A DNA stretch of 64,000 bases. Origin: Rhodoplanes serenus (GTDB lineage Bacteria; Pseudomonadota; Alphaproteobacteria; Rhizobiales; Xanthobacteraceae). Positions within the stretch are counted from its first letter, which is position 1. Each line of letters starts with the position of its first letter. A model generated the notes under the pieces. It did no database searches. It saw only the letters and a program-made list of their open reading frames with translations, and was not told the origin of the DNA. Both the position numbers and the translations under genes were made by a program. The stretch covers positions 186,001-250,000 of the forward strand of contig WNKV01000006.1 of assembly GCA_009720755.1 (NCBI GenBank), in the 5' to 3' direction. This document shows, one piece after another, positions 36,901 through 45,190 of the stretch.

Positions 36901-37360
36901 GCAGGATGGCCAGGAAGGTCGCGCCCTCGACCAGCGCGTTGCCGGCCGGCAGCTCCGACTGCTGGAGATGGTCGGGCAGGATGCCGTACTTGATGGGGCC
37001 GAACAGCGCCGCGATGACGCCGATCAGGAACAGCGCCACGAACAGCAGCGCGATCGAGTGCAGCCAGAAGCCGAGCACCGCGAACAGCGCCACCGGGATC
37101 TCGATCAGCTTGAGCCAGCGCGCCACGATCGCCTTGTCGTAGCGGTCGGCGATCTCGCCACCGATCGACGACAGCAGGAAGAACGGCAGGATCAGGGTGG
37201 CACCCGCCAGCGTGATCAGCGCCTCGGAGCCCGAGCCGGTCATCCGGTAGAGGATCAGGAAGACGAGCGAGTTCTTCAGGAAGTTGTCGTTGAAGGCGCT
37301 GAAGAACTGGCACCAGAACAGGGGCGCGAACCGTCGGGAGGTCATCAGGTGCGAGAACAT
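33959..37360 (-). CDS. aas: Trimodular LplT-Aas fusion: lysophospholipid flippase / acyltransferase / acyl-ACP synthetase
   Basis: A 1133-residue three-domain protein. Residues 1-420 are an MFS transporter resembling LplT (opening FCQFFSAFNDNFLKNS-like, with a dozen helices). About 430-640 is a PlsC acyltransferase with NHVSFLDAP (NHx4D catalytic pair) and FPEGRIT. About 650-1130 is an AMP-forming ligase with AVLFTSGSEGVPKGVVLAHSN and GYGVTEAAPAIALN. Together they would flip lysophosphatidylethanolamine inward and re-acylate it. In E. coli lplT and aas are separate genes; the fusion is common in alphaproteobacteria. An ATG at 37345 is an alternative start. Confidence 0.9.
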   Translation of the reverse strand: MFSHLMTSRRFAPLFWCQFFSAFNDNFLKNSLVFLILYRMTGSGSEALITLAGATLILPFFLLSSIGGEIADRYDKAIVARWLKLIEIPVALFAVLGFWLHSIALLFVALFLIGVIAALFGPIKYGILPDHLQQSELPAGNALVEGATFLAILLGTIVGGLAAKDGGDPASFAGLMMVVALLCWLSALLIPRTGQGAPNLRLDPNIVRSTARLLGELKADRRLWWSALVVSWFWLTGAIALSLMPPLIKSTLGAAEEVITVYLAVFSIGIAAGSALAAWLASGRIVLLPTVLGAGLLGILCIDLGWWMSGVASTVTGRGISEVLGSARGLHVGFDLFGMAVAGGLFIVPAFSAMQAWAGPDHRARVIAANNVLNAAFMVAAGLFVAVLQLAGLTPAVLFMLLGLANLVVGWVIFKTLPTNPVRDFLSTVARAIFRAEVRGLENVEKAGPNAIMALNHVSFLDAPFALSILPKDPVFAIDCHIAERWWVKPFLRFTRAMPIDPTNPWGTRQLIRAVQDGESLIIFPEGRITVTGSLMKIYDGAGLIADKSGAMVLPVRIKGLEQTPFSRLKSHQVRRRLFPKISLEILEPVRITVDPELRGKKRRVAAGAALYQVMSDLIYRTQPLDSTIPQAMIKAGDTHGMNRIALQDPVSGSLTYRKMLIGAAVLGRKLAPLAEVGEAIGVLLPNSNGVAVTLIGLMWAGRVPAMLNFSAGPTNVRAACKAAKLTTVVTSRAFVEKGRLDNLIAALAPDYRIVYLEDVRQTVTKRDKIRGLLEFRKPLVPRAPTDPAAVLFTSGSEGVPKGVVLAHSNILANAAQAKAVVDFGYGDKVFNVLPVFHAFGLTIGFILPMVHGVTIYMYPSPLHYRLVPELIYATNATVLFGTDTFLNGYARTANAYDLRSLRYVMAGAEPVKDSTRRTYNEKFGLRVLEGYGVTEAAPAIALNTPMFNRFGSVGRLFPGMEARLDPVPGVSEGGRLFIRGPNVMIGYMRVENPGVIERPPEGWHDTGDIVSIDADGFIFIKGRAKRFAKVGGEMISLAATETLAFDLWPDAMHAVATIPDARKGERLIMVTTQRDAGRSDFAAFVRSRGLSEMLIPAEFVVVEKLPLLGSGKVDNLAVGQLVRERYKLEGAA

Positions 37361-38285
37361 CGGCCGTCCTGGTCTGATGCGGGGTCGGGTGCGGCCGCCG
37401 ATCGATCGGACACGGCGGCCGCGCTGGAACGGTCAGGAGTTAGCCGGGTTTCTCGGTGTTCGGCAATATGGCGGCCGACTTGCCGACAGGCGGATTCGGT
37501 CGGTCCGGCGGTGGGCAGTGGGCCAACGAGCGGGAGCGGCACGTGGGGTGATTGTCTCGCACACCGTGACGGGAGTGCCATGGTGCACGGCGGGCACGCC
37601 CGGCGCGTGGGCTCGGGGGATGACGCCTTGCGGGCGCGCCCCGATGGCGGGTGCCCACCATCGTGCCCACTGCATCCACCGCCTGCGGCGCATGCGGCCG
37701 CCATGCCGTGATGATGCGTGCCACGATCGAGGTGGGAATGCAGGAGGCGACATCGCGCGGGACCAGATCGCGCGGGACCAGATCGGACGGCAGGAGATCG
37801 CGCGGGACCAGATCGCGCGGCACGAGATCGGGCGGGACGAGATCGCGCGGAACCAGATTTGGCGGAACCAGATCGGGCGGTCGGGACCCCGCGGACGAGA
37901 GCGGGCGCCTCGTGTCCGGCTGGAGGTGCGCTCCGCGGCGCGAAGCTCTTCGCGGCGCGAAGCTCTCCGCGAAGCGGAGCTTTCCCCGCGAGCGAACTCT
38001 CCGCCGGAGCAAACTCTCTACCGGCTCGAAGCTCTCCGCCGCGACCAAAACCTTCCGCCGGCAAAACTCTCCGTCGGGGCAAAGCCTTCCCCACGAGGAA
38101 AGCTCGCCGCCACGATCGGAACCGTCCGCCGCACGAGATCATCCGCCCAGCGGCGCTTTCCGCCGAGCGACGTGTTCCGCCGCGTGCAGTCTTCCGCCGT
38201 GTGCGGTCTCCGCCGAAGACAAGATCCAGCGAGCCGCAACCCGCGCCGGCCGGTGACCAGCCTGGAGCACCAGGCTCGGGGGTGG
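37361..38285. other. Gene-free 0.9 kb region with two kinds of short repeats
   Basis: Several long frames cross this stretch on both strands, but none has a convincing start or a recognisable domain. All are low-complexity readings of repeats. The left part holds a 15-nt tandem array (37750-37884). The right part (about 37925-38240) holds diverged repeats of a gcgaagctctccgc-like unit spaced about 15-18 bases. It may be a decayed repeat-protein gene or a structured noncoding region. Confidence 0.45.
37750..37884. repeat. Tandem array of nine 15-nt units
   Basis: Nine consecutive 15-base units with consensus agatcgcgcgggacc; units 2 and 4 are identical and the others differ by one to seven bases. 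Because 15 is a multiple of three, every frame reads as a five-residue repeat. On the minus strand this gives RDLVP/PDLVP, and on the plus strand RGTRS. The unit has no dyad structure like a CRISPR repeat and no spacers. Confidence 0.85.
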
Positions 38286-38540
38286 TCAGGCCGCCACGGC
38301 GCAGTGCAACTCACCCATCTCGGGCTTGAACTTCACCCAGGTACTGAACCCGGTCCCGCACGCCTCGCAGGTCCACAGGTGGCGGACGACCCGATCCGCG
38401 ACGTGATGAGATTCATCCGGAGCCACCAGGAGGTACGCACAGCGCGGACAGTGCTGGCGGCCATACGGGCTCACTCCGGTTTCCCTCTCCAACCTGCGAG
38501 ACTCACGCACCCCAGACTCACGCACACCGTCGTTCATCAT
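38286..38540 (-). CDS. Small zinc-ribbon-like hypothetical protein
   Basis: An 84-residue protein with two CxxC knuckles, CPRC and CEAC, separated by about 26 residues in QHCPRCAYLLVAPDESHHV and VRHLWTCEACGTGFSTWV. This is a plausible four-cysteine zinc ribbon. Similar small proteins are common in Hyphomicrobiales; function unknown. GGAGG six bases ahead of ATG 38540 supports the start, although a second ATG follows directly. It is free-standing. Confidence 0.7.
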   Translation of the reverse strand: MMNDGVRESGVRESRRLERETGVSPYGRQHCPRCAYLLVAPDESHHVADRVVRHLWTCEACGTGFSTWVKFKPEMGELHCAVAA

Positions 38541-38873
38541 GGCCTTCCTCCCTTCACCGCCAGTCGTGGCACAGATGCGGGTGAAGGCGCCGCCGCGGAA
38601 GCGAGCTTCCGGGTCGGTACACGTTCGGCCTCGCGCGTCGCATATGCGACGCCGAGACCCCCCGCAGATGTGCCTGTTTTCGGAAGACTGCCGGCCGAGG
38701 CGATATCGACCGCAGCTTGGACTTTAGTCTAACAGACACACCGGGGATTGTGCCAGCGATAATTCAACGCCGAACGCGGAATCTTGTCCCGCAACGCTAC
38801 AGCGCGGTTTTCTCAAGTATATCTTCGCCCGATAGCGGAACCGTGTGTTGTCGGACGCCACCCGCGCAGCGTC
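38541..38873. other. Gene-free stretch, AT-richer
   Basis: These 333 bases include the ribosome binding site and promoter region of the small zinc-ribbon gene on the left. The right half (about 38700-38870) is clearly richer in A and T than the neighbourhood and lies downstream of the Tat beta-helix gene. No gene, strong hairpin or T-tract terminator is evident. Confidence 0.4.
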
Positions 38874-40295
38874 TCAAGAGATCTTATTTCCACTTATCGA
38901 GAGATGCGGATAGCGCTCGGCGCCGCCGGTGGCGAGGTCGCCCGTCACCGGAGTCTTGTGATCGAGACCCACGATGGCGCCGCGCAGGCTGCCGGTGATC
39001 ACGTTGCCGCCGATCAGCGTGCTGCGGGCGCCCGGCACCACCGTGACGCCGATGCCCATGCCGCAATCGCGCACCACATTGCCGGTCACCGCGACGTCGC
39101 GCAGATAGCGGCCCCAGCCGATCTGGATGCCGACCGCGGTCGCGCGCTCCACCACATTGCCGGTCGCCGTCGTGTCGGCCTCCACATACATGCCGCCGCC
39201 GAGCAGGAACTCGGGATCGGGATTGGATTCGCGCGGCGTCAGGTTGCGCAGGATGTTGCCCTGCACCACGGCGACGCGCCCGCCGGTGGCGAAGTTGGCG
39301 ATCGAGATGCCGGTCTGGGCGCCGTCGACGATGTTGTTGGCGACCACCGCGGCCTCGAACTCGAACTCCGAGTAGAGCGCCGTCTCGCCCACCTCGGTCA
39401 CCGTGTTGCCGACGATCTGGAGGTTAGAGGCGGAGTTGCCGCGCACCCCCGAGAACGTGCAGTCGGCAATGCGGTTGCCGCGCACGATCACGCCGTTGGC
39501 ACGGTAGATGTTGATGGCGTTGCCGTACTGGCCGGTGCCGCCGGAACGGTTGCGCACCCCGGTGATCCGGTTGTCGGTGACGAGCGTGCCGTCCTCGCCG
39601 GGCTCGAAGCGCAACACCTGGATGCCGTTGTCGCCGGCGCGGTCGATCACGTTGCGGGTGATGATCATGCCGCGCGCGTCGCGGGTCACCAGCGCCACGG
39701 TGGCGGTGCCGGTGATGCGGGTGTCGGCGATGCTGCCAGCCGTCGCGTAGGCGTAGAGGCCGAGACCGCCGGAGTCGGCGATGGTGCAGCTGGTCACCGT
39801 GAGCTGCTCCACCGTCTCGCAGTGGAGGAGGGCGCGCCCGGCCGGCAGGGACCGGCCGCCGCCGTCGAGCACCAGCCCGTCGAGCGAGACGCGGCGCAGA
39901 TTGCCGGCCGAGAGCAGCGACGGCCCGCCGGTGAAGACGAGGCGGCAGGCGCCCGGCGCGCCCACCAGGCGGGCCCCGTCGGGCAGGCGGACATGGCCGA
40001 CCCGATAGACGCCGGGCGGCAACGCCAGCGGGGCGCCCGCCGCGGCGGCGCGATCGAGAGCACGTTGCAGAGCCGCGGTCTGGTCGTCGGGGCTGCCGGG
40101 CCGCAGGCCGAGGGCGCCGGCATCGAGGCCGTAGGCGGAGACGAGGTCGGCGGCGGCGCGGCGCGGCTGCGTTGCCGCCGGAGCGGCGACCGTCAGGCCG
40201 GCGAGGGACGCCAGCCCGGTGGCGAGCAGGCGACGGCGGGTCGCAGCGGTCGCATGGTCCGGGGTGGAGCCGGTGGGGGTGCCGTCATGGTCCAT
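38874..40295 (-). CDS. Tat-exported parallel beta-helix repeat protein (TIGR03808-like)
   Basis: A 473-residue protein. ATRRRLLATGLASLAGL is a twin-arginine signal and QPRRAAADLVSAYGLDAGALGL the mature start. The rest is a right-handed parallel beta-helix with many coils of the type GNRIADCTFSGVRGNSAS and GNVVRDCGMGIGVTV. It resembles the twin-arginine-translocated repeat family TIGR03808 of Rhizobiales. The PDDQTAALQRALDRAAAAGAPL segment is like the N-cap of pectate-lyase-type helices. It could bind or cleave a polysaccharide, but no catalytic set is identifiable. ATG 40295 begins the signal peptide. Confidence 0.82.
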   Translation of the reverse strand: MDHDGTPTGSTPDHATAATRRRLLATGLASLAGLTVAAPAATQPRRAAADLVSAYGLDAGALGLRPGSPDDQTAALQRALDRAAAAGAPLALPPGVYRVGHVRLPDGARLVGAPGACRLVFTGGPSLLSAGNLRRVSLDGLVLDGGGRSLPAGRALLHCETVEQLTVTSCTIADSGGLGLYAYATAGSIADTRITGTATVALVTRDARGMIITRNVIDRAGDNGIQVLRFEPGEDGTLVTDNRITGVRNRSGGTGQYGNAINIYRANGVIVRGNRIADCTFSGVRGNSASNLQIVGNTVTEVGETALYSEFEFEAAVVANNIVDGAQTGISIANFATGGRVAVVQGNILRNLTPRESNPDPEFLLGGGMYVEADTTATGNVVERATAVGIQIGWGRYLRDVAVTGNVVRDCGMGIGVTVVPGARSTLIGGNVITGSLRGAIVGLDHKTPVTGDLATGGAERYPHLSISGNKIS

Positions 40296-40369
40296 GCAGG
40301 CACGATAGCGGTGTCCGGCACGGCTGTCCTCGTCGGGCCGGCCCGTCGGGATGGGGCAACCTGTGCGGC

Positions 40370-41467
40370 TCAGGCGCCGCGTCCCGCCGGGGCCCACAGT
40401 CCCGGGCCGGCGCGCAGATATTGCGGCGGCCGCCGCACCTCGGCGCCGAGCGCGCGGGCGGCGTGCCAGCCCCAATGCGGATCGTCCAGCATGGCGCGGG
40501 CGAGCGCCACCATGTCGGCTTGGCCGTCGGCCACGATGGTGTCGGCCTGCTTCGGATCGACGATCAGCCCGACCGCCCGGGTGACGAGGCCGGTGGCGTG
40601 GCGCACCGCCTCGGCCAGCGGCACGTTGTAGCCCGGGGTCGCCGGGTTGCGGGCCGTTGCGGTGAGCCCGCCCGAGGAGACGTCGACATAGTCGTAGCCG
40701 GTGTCCTTCAGGGCGCGGGCGAACACGATCGCCTCGTCGACCGCGATGCCGCCGTCGAGCCAGTCGCTGCCGGTGATGCGGGCGCCGAGCGCCACCGTGC
40801 GCGGCACCGCGGCGCGCACCGCCTGGGCGACCGCGAGCGGAAAGCGCATGCGGTTCTCGCGCGAGCCGCCATAGGCATCGCGGCGCTGATTGGAGATGGC
40901 CGACAGGAAGGAGTGGATAAGATAGCCATGGGCGGCGTGCAGCTCGATGGCATCGAAGCCGATGCGCACCGCGCGGGTCGCCGCCTGGGCGAAGGCCGCG
41001 ATCACCCGCTCCATGTCGGCCTCGGTCATCTCGCGCGGGGTGTGCCAGCCGTCGCCGAACGGCAGCGTCGACGCCGCCTCGGTGGGCCACGGGTCCTGAT
41101 CCGCGGCGAGCGCGCGGCCGCCCTCCCACGGACGCTGCGACGACGCCTTGCGGCCCGCATGGGCGAGCTGCACGCCGAGCCGGGCGGTGCCGATGCGCCG
41201 GCAGTGTGCCACCACGCGGGCGAGGGCGTCCTCGCACGCATCGGAGTAGAGGCCGAGGCAGCCATGGGTGATGCGGCCCCGCCGCTCCACATGGGTGGCC
41301 TCGACCACCACCAGGCCGGCGCCGGAGTTCGCCAGCATGCCGAGATGTGTCAGGTGCCAGTCGGAGGCGCAGCCGTCGTGGCCGCTGTACTGGCACATGG
41401 GCGCCACCGCGATGCGGTTGTCGAAGGTCGTGCCGGCGATCTCGATGGGGGTGAACAGGGCGCTCAT
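40370..41467 (-). CDS. Old yellow enzyme family NADH:flavin oxidoreductase (YqjM-like)
   Basis: A 365-residue FMN TIM barrel. Cys25 in VAPMCQYS is the redox-tuning cysteine of the YqjM (thermophilic-like) class. His177 and His180 in ELHAAHGYL are the substrate-binding pair, and SNQRRDAYGGSRENRMRF is the family signature. Such enzymes reduce activated C=C bonds with NADPH in the cytosol. Length equals the family norm. The neighbours, a Tat-exported beta-helix protein and an EF-hand protein, suggest no pathway. Confidence 0.92.
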   Translation of the reverse strand: MSALFTPIEIAGTTFDNRIAVAPMCQYSGHDGCASDWHLTHLGMLANSGAGLVVVEATHVERRGRITHGCLGLYSDACEDALARVVAHCRRIGTARLGVQLAHAGRKASSQRPWEGGRALAADQDPWPTEAASTLPFGDGWHTPREMTEADMERVIAAFAQAATRAVRIGFDAIELHAAHGYLIHSFLSAISNQRRDAYGGSRENRMRFPLAVAQAVRAAVPRTVALGARITGSDWLDGGIAVDEAIVFARALKDTGYDYVDVSSGGLTATARNPATPGYNVPLAEAVRHATGLVTRAVGLIVDPKQADTIVADGQADMVALARAMLDDPHWGWHAARALGAEVRRPPQYLRAGPGLWAPAGRGA

Positions 41468-41566
41468 GGGACGTGTCTCGTCGGAGGGGTGGGCCGCAGA
41501 GGACGCGGGCCCCGTATCGCAGAGGTGCCGCCGGCCGGCAACCGACGGGCGTGCAGGGCACCCTGC

Positions 41567-42133
41567 TCAGAACCGCACGGCGCCGCCGACGCCGCCCCCC
41601 GGCGTGAACGACGGCCGCATGCCGCCGTCGCCCTTGCCCTGCATCTCCTCGGCCGTCACCCGGCAGTCGCCATTGCGGTCGAAGCGGGCGAACAGCGGGC
41701 TCTTGCGCTCGACGAACTCGGCACGGGCGACGCGGCCGTCGCGGTTGTCGTCGAAATAGCCGAGCTCGGCGCGGCCGAGCGCCGGGTCGGAGCGGCGCAG
41801 CGCCTCGAACTCGCCGGCGTCGAGCTGGCCGTCGCGATTGCGGTCGGCCGCTGCGAACAGGCGGCCGGCATACTGCTTCCACTCCTCGCAGGTGAACACG
41901 CCGTCGCGGTTGGCATCCCAGGCCGGCGCCGACTGGCGCACCGGGTCCTCGCCCGGACGGGTCTGGGTCCGCAGGTCGGCGGGCGAGCGCTCGAACACGC
42001 CGGGCAGCCCGGTGTCGCCGCGGCTGTCGCCGGGGCGGGCGCCGCCGCCCGACTGGGCCATGGTGAGCGTCGTCGAGGCGAGCAGGAGGAGCAGCGGCAG
42101 CGTGAGCGTGTGGCGTGACATGGGACGTGACAT
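41567..42133 (-). CDS. Exported EF-hand protein (four hands)
   Basis: A 188-residue precursor with signal peptide LTLPLLLLLASTTLTMAQ. Four EF-hand calcium loops follow: DANRDGVFTCEEW, DRNRDGQLDAGEF, DDNRDGRVARAEF and DRNGDCRVTAEEM, each with the usual acidic ligands at positions 1, 3, 5 and 12. The fourth has Cys at a loop position and lacks the canonical Gly. A likely periplasmic calcium-binding protein; the partner is unknown. ATG 42133 has GAGGGGG upstream; ATG 42121 is an alternative. Confidence 0.85.
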   Translation of the reverse strand: MSRPMSRHTLTLPLLLLLASTTLTMAQSGGGARPGDSRGDTGLPGVFERSPADLRTQTRPGEDPVRQSAPAWDANRDGVFTCEEWKQYAGRLFAAADRNRDGQLDAGEFEALRRSDPALGRAELGYFDDNRDGRVARAEFVERKSPLFARFDRNGDCRVTAEEMQGKGDGGMRPSFTPGGGVGGAVRF

Positions 42134-42323
42134 GGGACCCCCTCGATGGCCCCAGACGCACCGGCAAGACGGCAGCAGTGGGGCGGTGCCGGAGCCGCGC
42201 CGGCCCACTGCTCCACGGGCTTGCGGGTCTTTCCCAGCTTGACAAGGACGCCGCCCACAGCGCGAGGATCGGCGGCCCGCCGGCCTGTCGGTGTCCGCCG
42301 GCGCGGCGACATGGGACGACCAG

Positions 42324-42914
42324 ATGATCCGCTTGGTGTCGTTTTTCTTCACAGTGAGTGCGACCGCATTGGGCGGCGCGTTGGTGGCCATCCAGGGCCT
42401 CATGCTGGTGCGCGGGGACGGCGGCAACGTCCTGGTGCTGGCGGCCGCGGCGCTCGCCCTCGCGGTCGGCCTCTACGGCCTCGCCGCCGACATTCGCCGC
42501 AGCCGTGCCGCCGCGCAGGCGGCCCGCGAGGGGCGTCCGGAGAAGCCGTGGGCGCCGCCCCGGGGAACCCCGAAGCGGGACGCCGTCACGGCGCGTGCCG
42601 CGTCGTCGTCGCCGGTACCTTCCGCCGCGCCGCTCGCGATGGCGGCGGGCGAGGGCGGGGCGCCGATCGCCGACATCTTGGCGGCCGAGCGGGCCCGGGC
42701 CGACGCCTATTGGCGCGACGGGGTCGCCCGGCTGCGTGACGAGGCGGCGGAGCATGGGGCCGGCGACGGCGCCGTGGTGCTGCTCGACGTCGCCACCCGC
42801 AGCCTCGCCGAAGCGCTCGGGCCTCGTCAGGTCGCCCGCATCCTGAGCGACGCGGCGGCCCGCTACGCGGCCGAGGCGGAGCGGGCACCGACGCGCGACG
42901 CCGGCGCGGCCTGA
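42324..42914 (+). CDS. Hypothetical membrane protein with coiled C-terminal region
   Basis: A 196-residue protein not assigned to a family. Two N-terminal helices (about 5-27 and 33-53) are followed by a short basic loop, a Pro/Ala linker and a helical C-terminal domain (IADILAAERARADAYWRDGVARLRDEAAE and further). The membrane anchor would put the helical part in the cytosol. ATG 42324 starts the first helix; a GTG at 42291 is possible. It is 59 bases upstream of an SDR gene on the same strand, so possibly co-transcribed. Confidence 0.55.
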   Translation: MIRLVSFFFTVSATALGGALVAIQGLMLVRGDGGNVLVLAAAALALAVGLYGLAADIRRSRAAAQAAREGRPEKPWAPPRGTPKRDAVTARAASSSPVPSAAPLAMAAGEGGAPIADILAAERARADAYWRDGVARLRDEAAEHGAGDGAVVLLDVATRSLAEALGPRQVARILSDAAARYAAEAERAPTRDAGAA

Positions 42915-42973
42915 GAGCCGGGACGACGCGGCGGGCCGCACCCGCCTGCGCGCCATCGCCGGAGAGGAAGGCC

Positions 42974-43693
42974 ATGATCGCCTATGATTTCTCCGGCCGC
43001 CGGGCCGTGGTGACCGGCGGGTCACGCGGCCTCGGGCGGGGCGTCGCCGAGCGGCTGCGCGACGCCGGCGCCGCCGTCACGGTGTGGGACCTGGAGCCGA
43101 TGCCGCTCGCCGGCATCGCGTCCCACGCGGTCGACGTGACCCGCGCCGACCAGATCGCCGCGGCCGTCGCCGAGGCGGCCGCCGGCGGCGGCATCGACAT
43201 CCTGGTGACGGCGGCCGGCTACGCCGGCAGCCGCCGGCCCGTGGAGGCGGTGGCCGAGGCGGAGTGGCGAACGGTGCTCGACGTCACCCTCACGGGCGTG
43301 TTCCAGGTCTGCCGCCAGGTGGTGCCGCTGATGCGGCAGGCCGGGCGCGGCCGCATCGTCACCGTGGCGGCGCTCGCCGCCAAGGAGGGCAAGGCCGGGC
43401 TCGCCGCCTATGCGGCCGCCACCGCCGGCATCGTCGCTTTCACCAAGTCGCTCGGCCGCGAGCTGGCCGAGACGGACATTCGCGTCAACTGCGTGACGCC
43501 GGCCGCCATCGACACCGAGTTCCTCCGTGTGCTGCCGGACGCCGCCGTTGCGGCCATGGCGGCCCGCAGCCCGATGAAGCGGCTCGGCACCGTGGCGGAG
43601 TTCGCCGAGTCGGTCGCGTGGCTGTGCTCCGACGCCTGCTCCTACACCACCGGCGCGGTGTTCGACGTCTCCGGCGGGCAGGCCACCGCCTGA
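42974..43693 (+). CDS. SDR-fold protein with degenerate catalytic tetrad
   Basis: A 239-residue classical SDR fold. TGGSRGLG (residues 14-21) is an intact cofactor loop, and the C terminus keeps IRVNCVTPAAIDTEF and TTGAVFDVSGGQ. The catalytic positions are unusual. The tetrad Asn is Thr105 (DVTLTGVF), the Ser is Ala133 (VTVAALAA), the Lys is Thr150 (YAAATAG), and only Tyr146 remains. The NNAG motif also reads TAAG. It probably still binds NAD(P) but is unlikely to work as a standard dehydrogenase; a regulatory or structural role is possible. GGAGAGGAAGG lies just upstream of ATG 42974. Confidence 0.85.
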   Translation: MIAYDFSGRRAVVTGGSRGLGRGVAERLRDAGAAVTVWDLEPMPLAGIASHAVDVTRADQIAAAVAEAAAGGGIDILVTAAGYAGSRRPVEAVAEAEWRTVLDVTLTGVFQVCRQVVPLMRQAGRGRIVTVAALAAKEGKAGLAAYAAATAGIVAFTKSLGRELAETDIRVNCVTPAAIDTEFLRVLPDAAVAAMAARSPMKRLGTVAEFAESVAWLCSDACSYTTGAVFDVSGGQATA

Positions 43694-43918
43694 GCCCCAT
43701 GCCAGCCTCGCCGGGCGCGCTCAAAAAGCCCCCGGGGCGTGGAACTCGCATCGGTCTCGCCGGTTGTATCGTGAGCCGGTTGGGTCGTGAGGGGGGCACG
43801 CCGTCGTCCACCGCTGCCGAGCCGGCGCGAGCCCACTCTGGATCAGTCGCCACGACCGTGTGACCGGCGCTCCGTCGCCCCACCGAAGCCGCGGCTGGTT
43901 CGCCTCTGGGAGGTGGAC

Positions 43919-44200
43919 ATGAAGACGACCCTGACCCTGCTGTTCGCGATCGCCGGCATCGGTGCGGCGAGCGCCGAGAGCCTCGACGTCCGCCAGCTCA
44001 TCGAGCAGCGCTGGATGACGACGGTGCCGGTGGCCACCGAGACGTGGAGCTGTGCCCAGGCGGATGCCGCCACCATCAAGGCCGCCTTCGAGGGCGCCGG
44101 TGCGATCGATCTCAGCGAGGTGCTGAACGACGATCCGCGCCCGGTGATCGCCCGCGGCCCGATCGACGCCGACATGCCGGTGATGGCGGCCGGACAGTAG
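43919..44200 (+). CDS. Small exported hypothetical protein
   Basis: A 93-residue precursor. A clear signal peptide (MKTTLTLLFAIAGIGAASA) precedes a roughly 74-residue mature part with one Cys in TWSCAQADAATIKAAF and an acidic C-terminal half. No family is recognised. GGGAGG five bases ahead makes ATG 43919 convincing. The single cysteine argues against a disulfide inside one chain. Function unknown. Confidence 0.65.
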   Translation: MKTTLTLLFAIAGIGAASAESLDVRQLIEQRWMTTVPVATETWSCAQADAATIKAAFEGAGAIDLSEVLNDDPRPVIARGPIDADMPVMAAGQ

Positions 44201-44467
44201 TCCGGCCCGAGGTCGTGGTCCGCGCCTCCGTCGGGACGCCGTAGCCCGGGTGGGAGCGCTGCGACACCCGGGGACGCGGCACCGGGAGCGCATCCTTCGC
44301 TCGTTCCCGTGTTTGTTCCCCGTGTTTTTCCTCTTGTTTGCCGCGCCCCCCGTGGCGGAGCGGTCGACGGTCTCGTCGGCCGCTCCTTCGCGCGGCTCTT
44401 GGCGCGGGCCTTGAGCCTCGGAGCGGTACAGGTTCGCTTGTCCTGTTTCCGGGTGATGAGTTCGCCG

Positions 44468-45190
44468 TCAGTCGGCCGTGCGCATCGCCCACGAGGCGTG
44501 GTCGACGCCGGGCAGGGCCTCGACTGAGGCGATCACCGCATCGAGATCGGCCGAGCGCGCCGACGAGCCGGCGAGCGTCACGGCCAGCTCCAGCAAGTCT
44601 TCCGCCTGCTCCTGCACGCTCGTCTGGCGCACCGCATAGGCCTTCGCCTCGAGCTGATCGAGCAGGGCGGAGCGCACCTCCGGCAGGTCGTCGGGCGTCA
44701 CCGTCACGCGGATGTCGTAGGTGGCCTCGGTGGTCGCCTCGTCCAGCGGCTGGCGGTTGATCACGTCGACCAGCGGCCGCAAGGCCGTGTTGGCGCCGAG
44801 CACGAACATCGCGATCACCACCGCCTCGACGATCAGGTCGGCGCCGGCCGCGCCGCCCGTCGCCGCCGCGCCCCACAGGGTCGCCGCGGTGTTGAGGCCG
44901 CGGATGTTGAGCCCCTCCTTCATGATCACGCCGGCGCCGAGAAAGCCGACGCCCGACACCACATAGGCGAGCACATGGGATGCCGCGGCGTTGCCGCCGA
45001 GCCGCATGCCGATGTCCACGAAGGCGGCGGCGCCGACCGCCACCAGCGCGGCGGTGCGCAGCCCGGCGGTGCGCTGCCGCCACTGGCGCTCGGCCCCGAT
45101 GGCGGTGCCGAGCACGAAGGCGGTCGCCAAGCTCACGATGGTGTTGACGAACTGCGGCGGGTCGAAGCTCGACAGGGCGGCGAAGCTCAT
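44468..45190 (-). CDS. MgtC/SapB family membrane protein
   Basis: A 240-residue protein with four to five N-terminal helices carrying the MgtC core: GTAIGAERQWRQRTAGLRTAALVAVGAAAF and SGVGFLGAGVIMKEGLNIRGLNTAATLW. A soluble C-terminal ACT-like domain follows (YDIRVTVTPDDLPEVRSALLD). MgtC proteins in pathogens restrain F1Fo ATPase and aid survival at low Mg2+; the role in environmental bacteria is less clear. ATG 45190 begins the hydrophobic region; the much longer frame upstream is noise. Confidence 0.9.
   Translation of the reverse strand: MSFAALSSFDPPQFVNTIVSLATAFVLGTAIGAERQWRQRTAGLRTAALVAVGAAAFVDIGMRLGGNAAASHVLAYVVSGVGFLGAGVIMKEGLNIRGLNTAATLWGAAATGGAAGADLIVEAVVIAMFVLGANTALRPLVDVINRQPLDEATTEATYDIRVTVTPDDLPEVRSALLDQLEAKAYAVRQTSVQEQAEDLLELAVTLAGSSARSADLDAVIASVEALPGVDHASWAMRTAD

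Noticed and set aside
37750-37884. CRISPR array.
   Set aside because: Units are only 15 bases, directly abutting, with no spacers and no cas genes nearby.
37440-38048. Pentapeptide-repeat protein gene on the minus strand.
   Set aside because: The repeats read RDLVP without the small residue two positions before the central Leu. The start is weak, and the right-hand part does not keep the pattern. Kept only as a repeat finding.
44238-44278. Second copy of the cgtagcccgg repeat.
   Set aside because: Only about 35 bases resemble the element at 63551-63644 and the closing arm is missing; too short to call.
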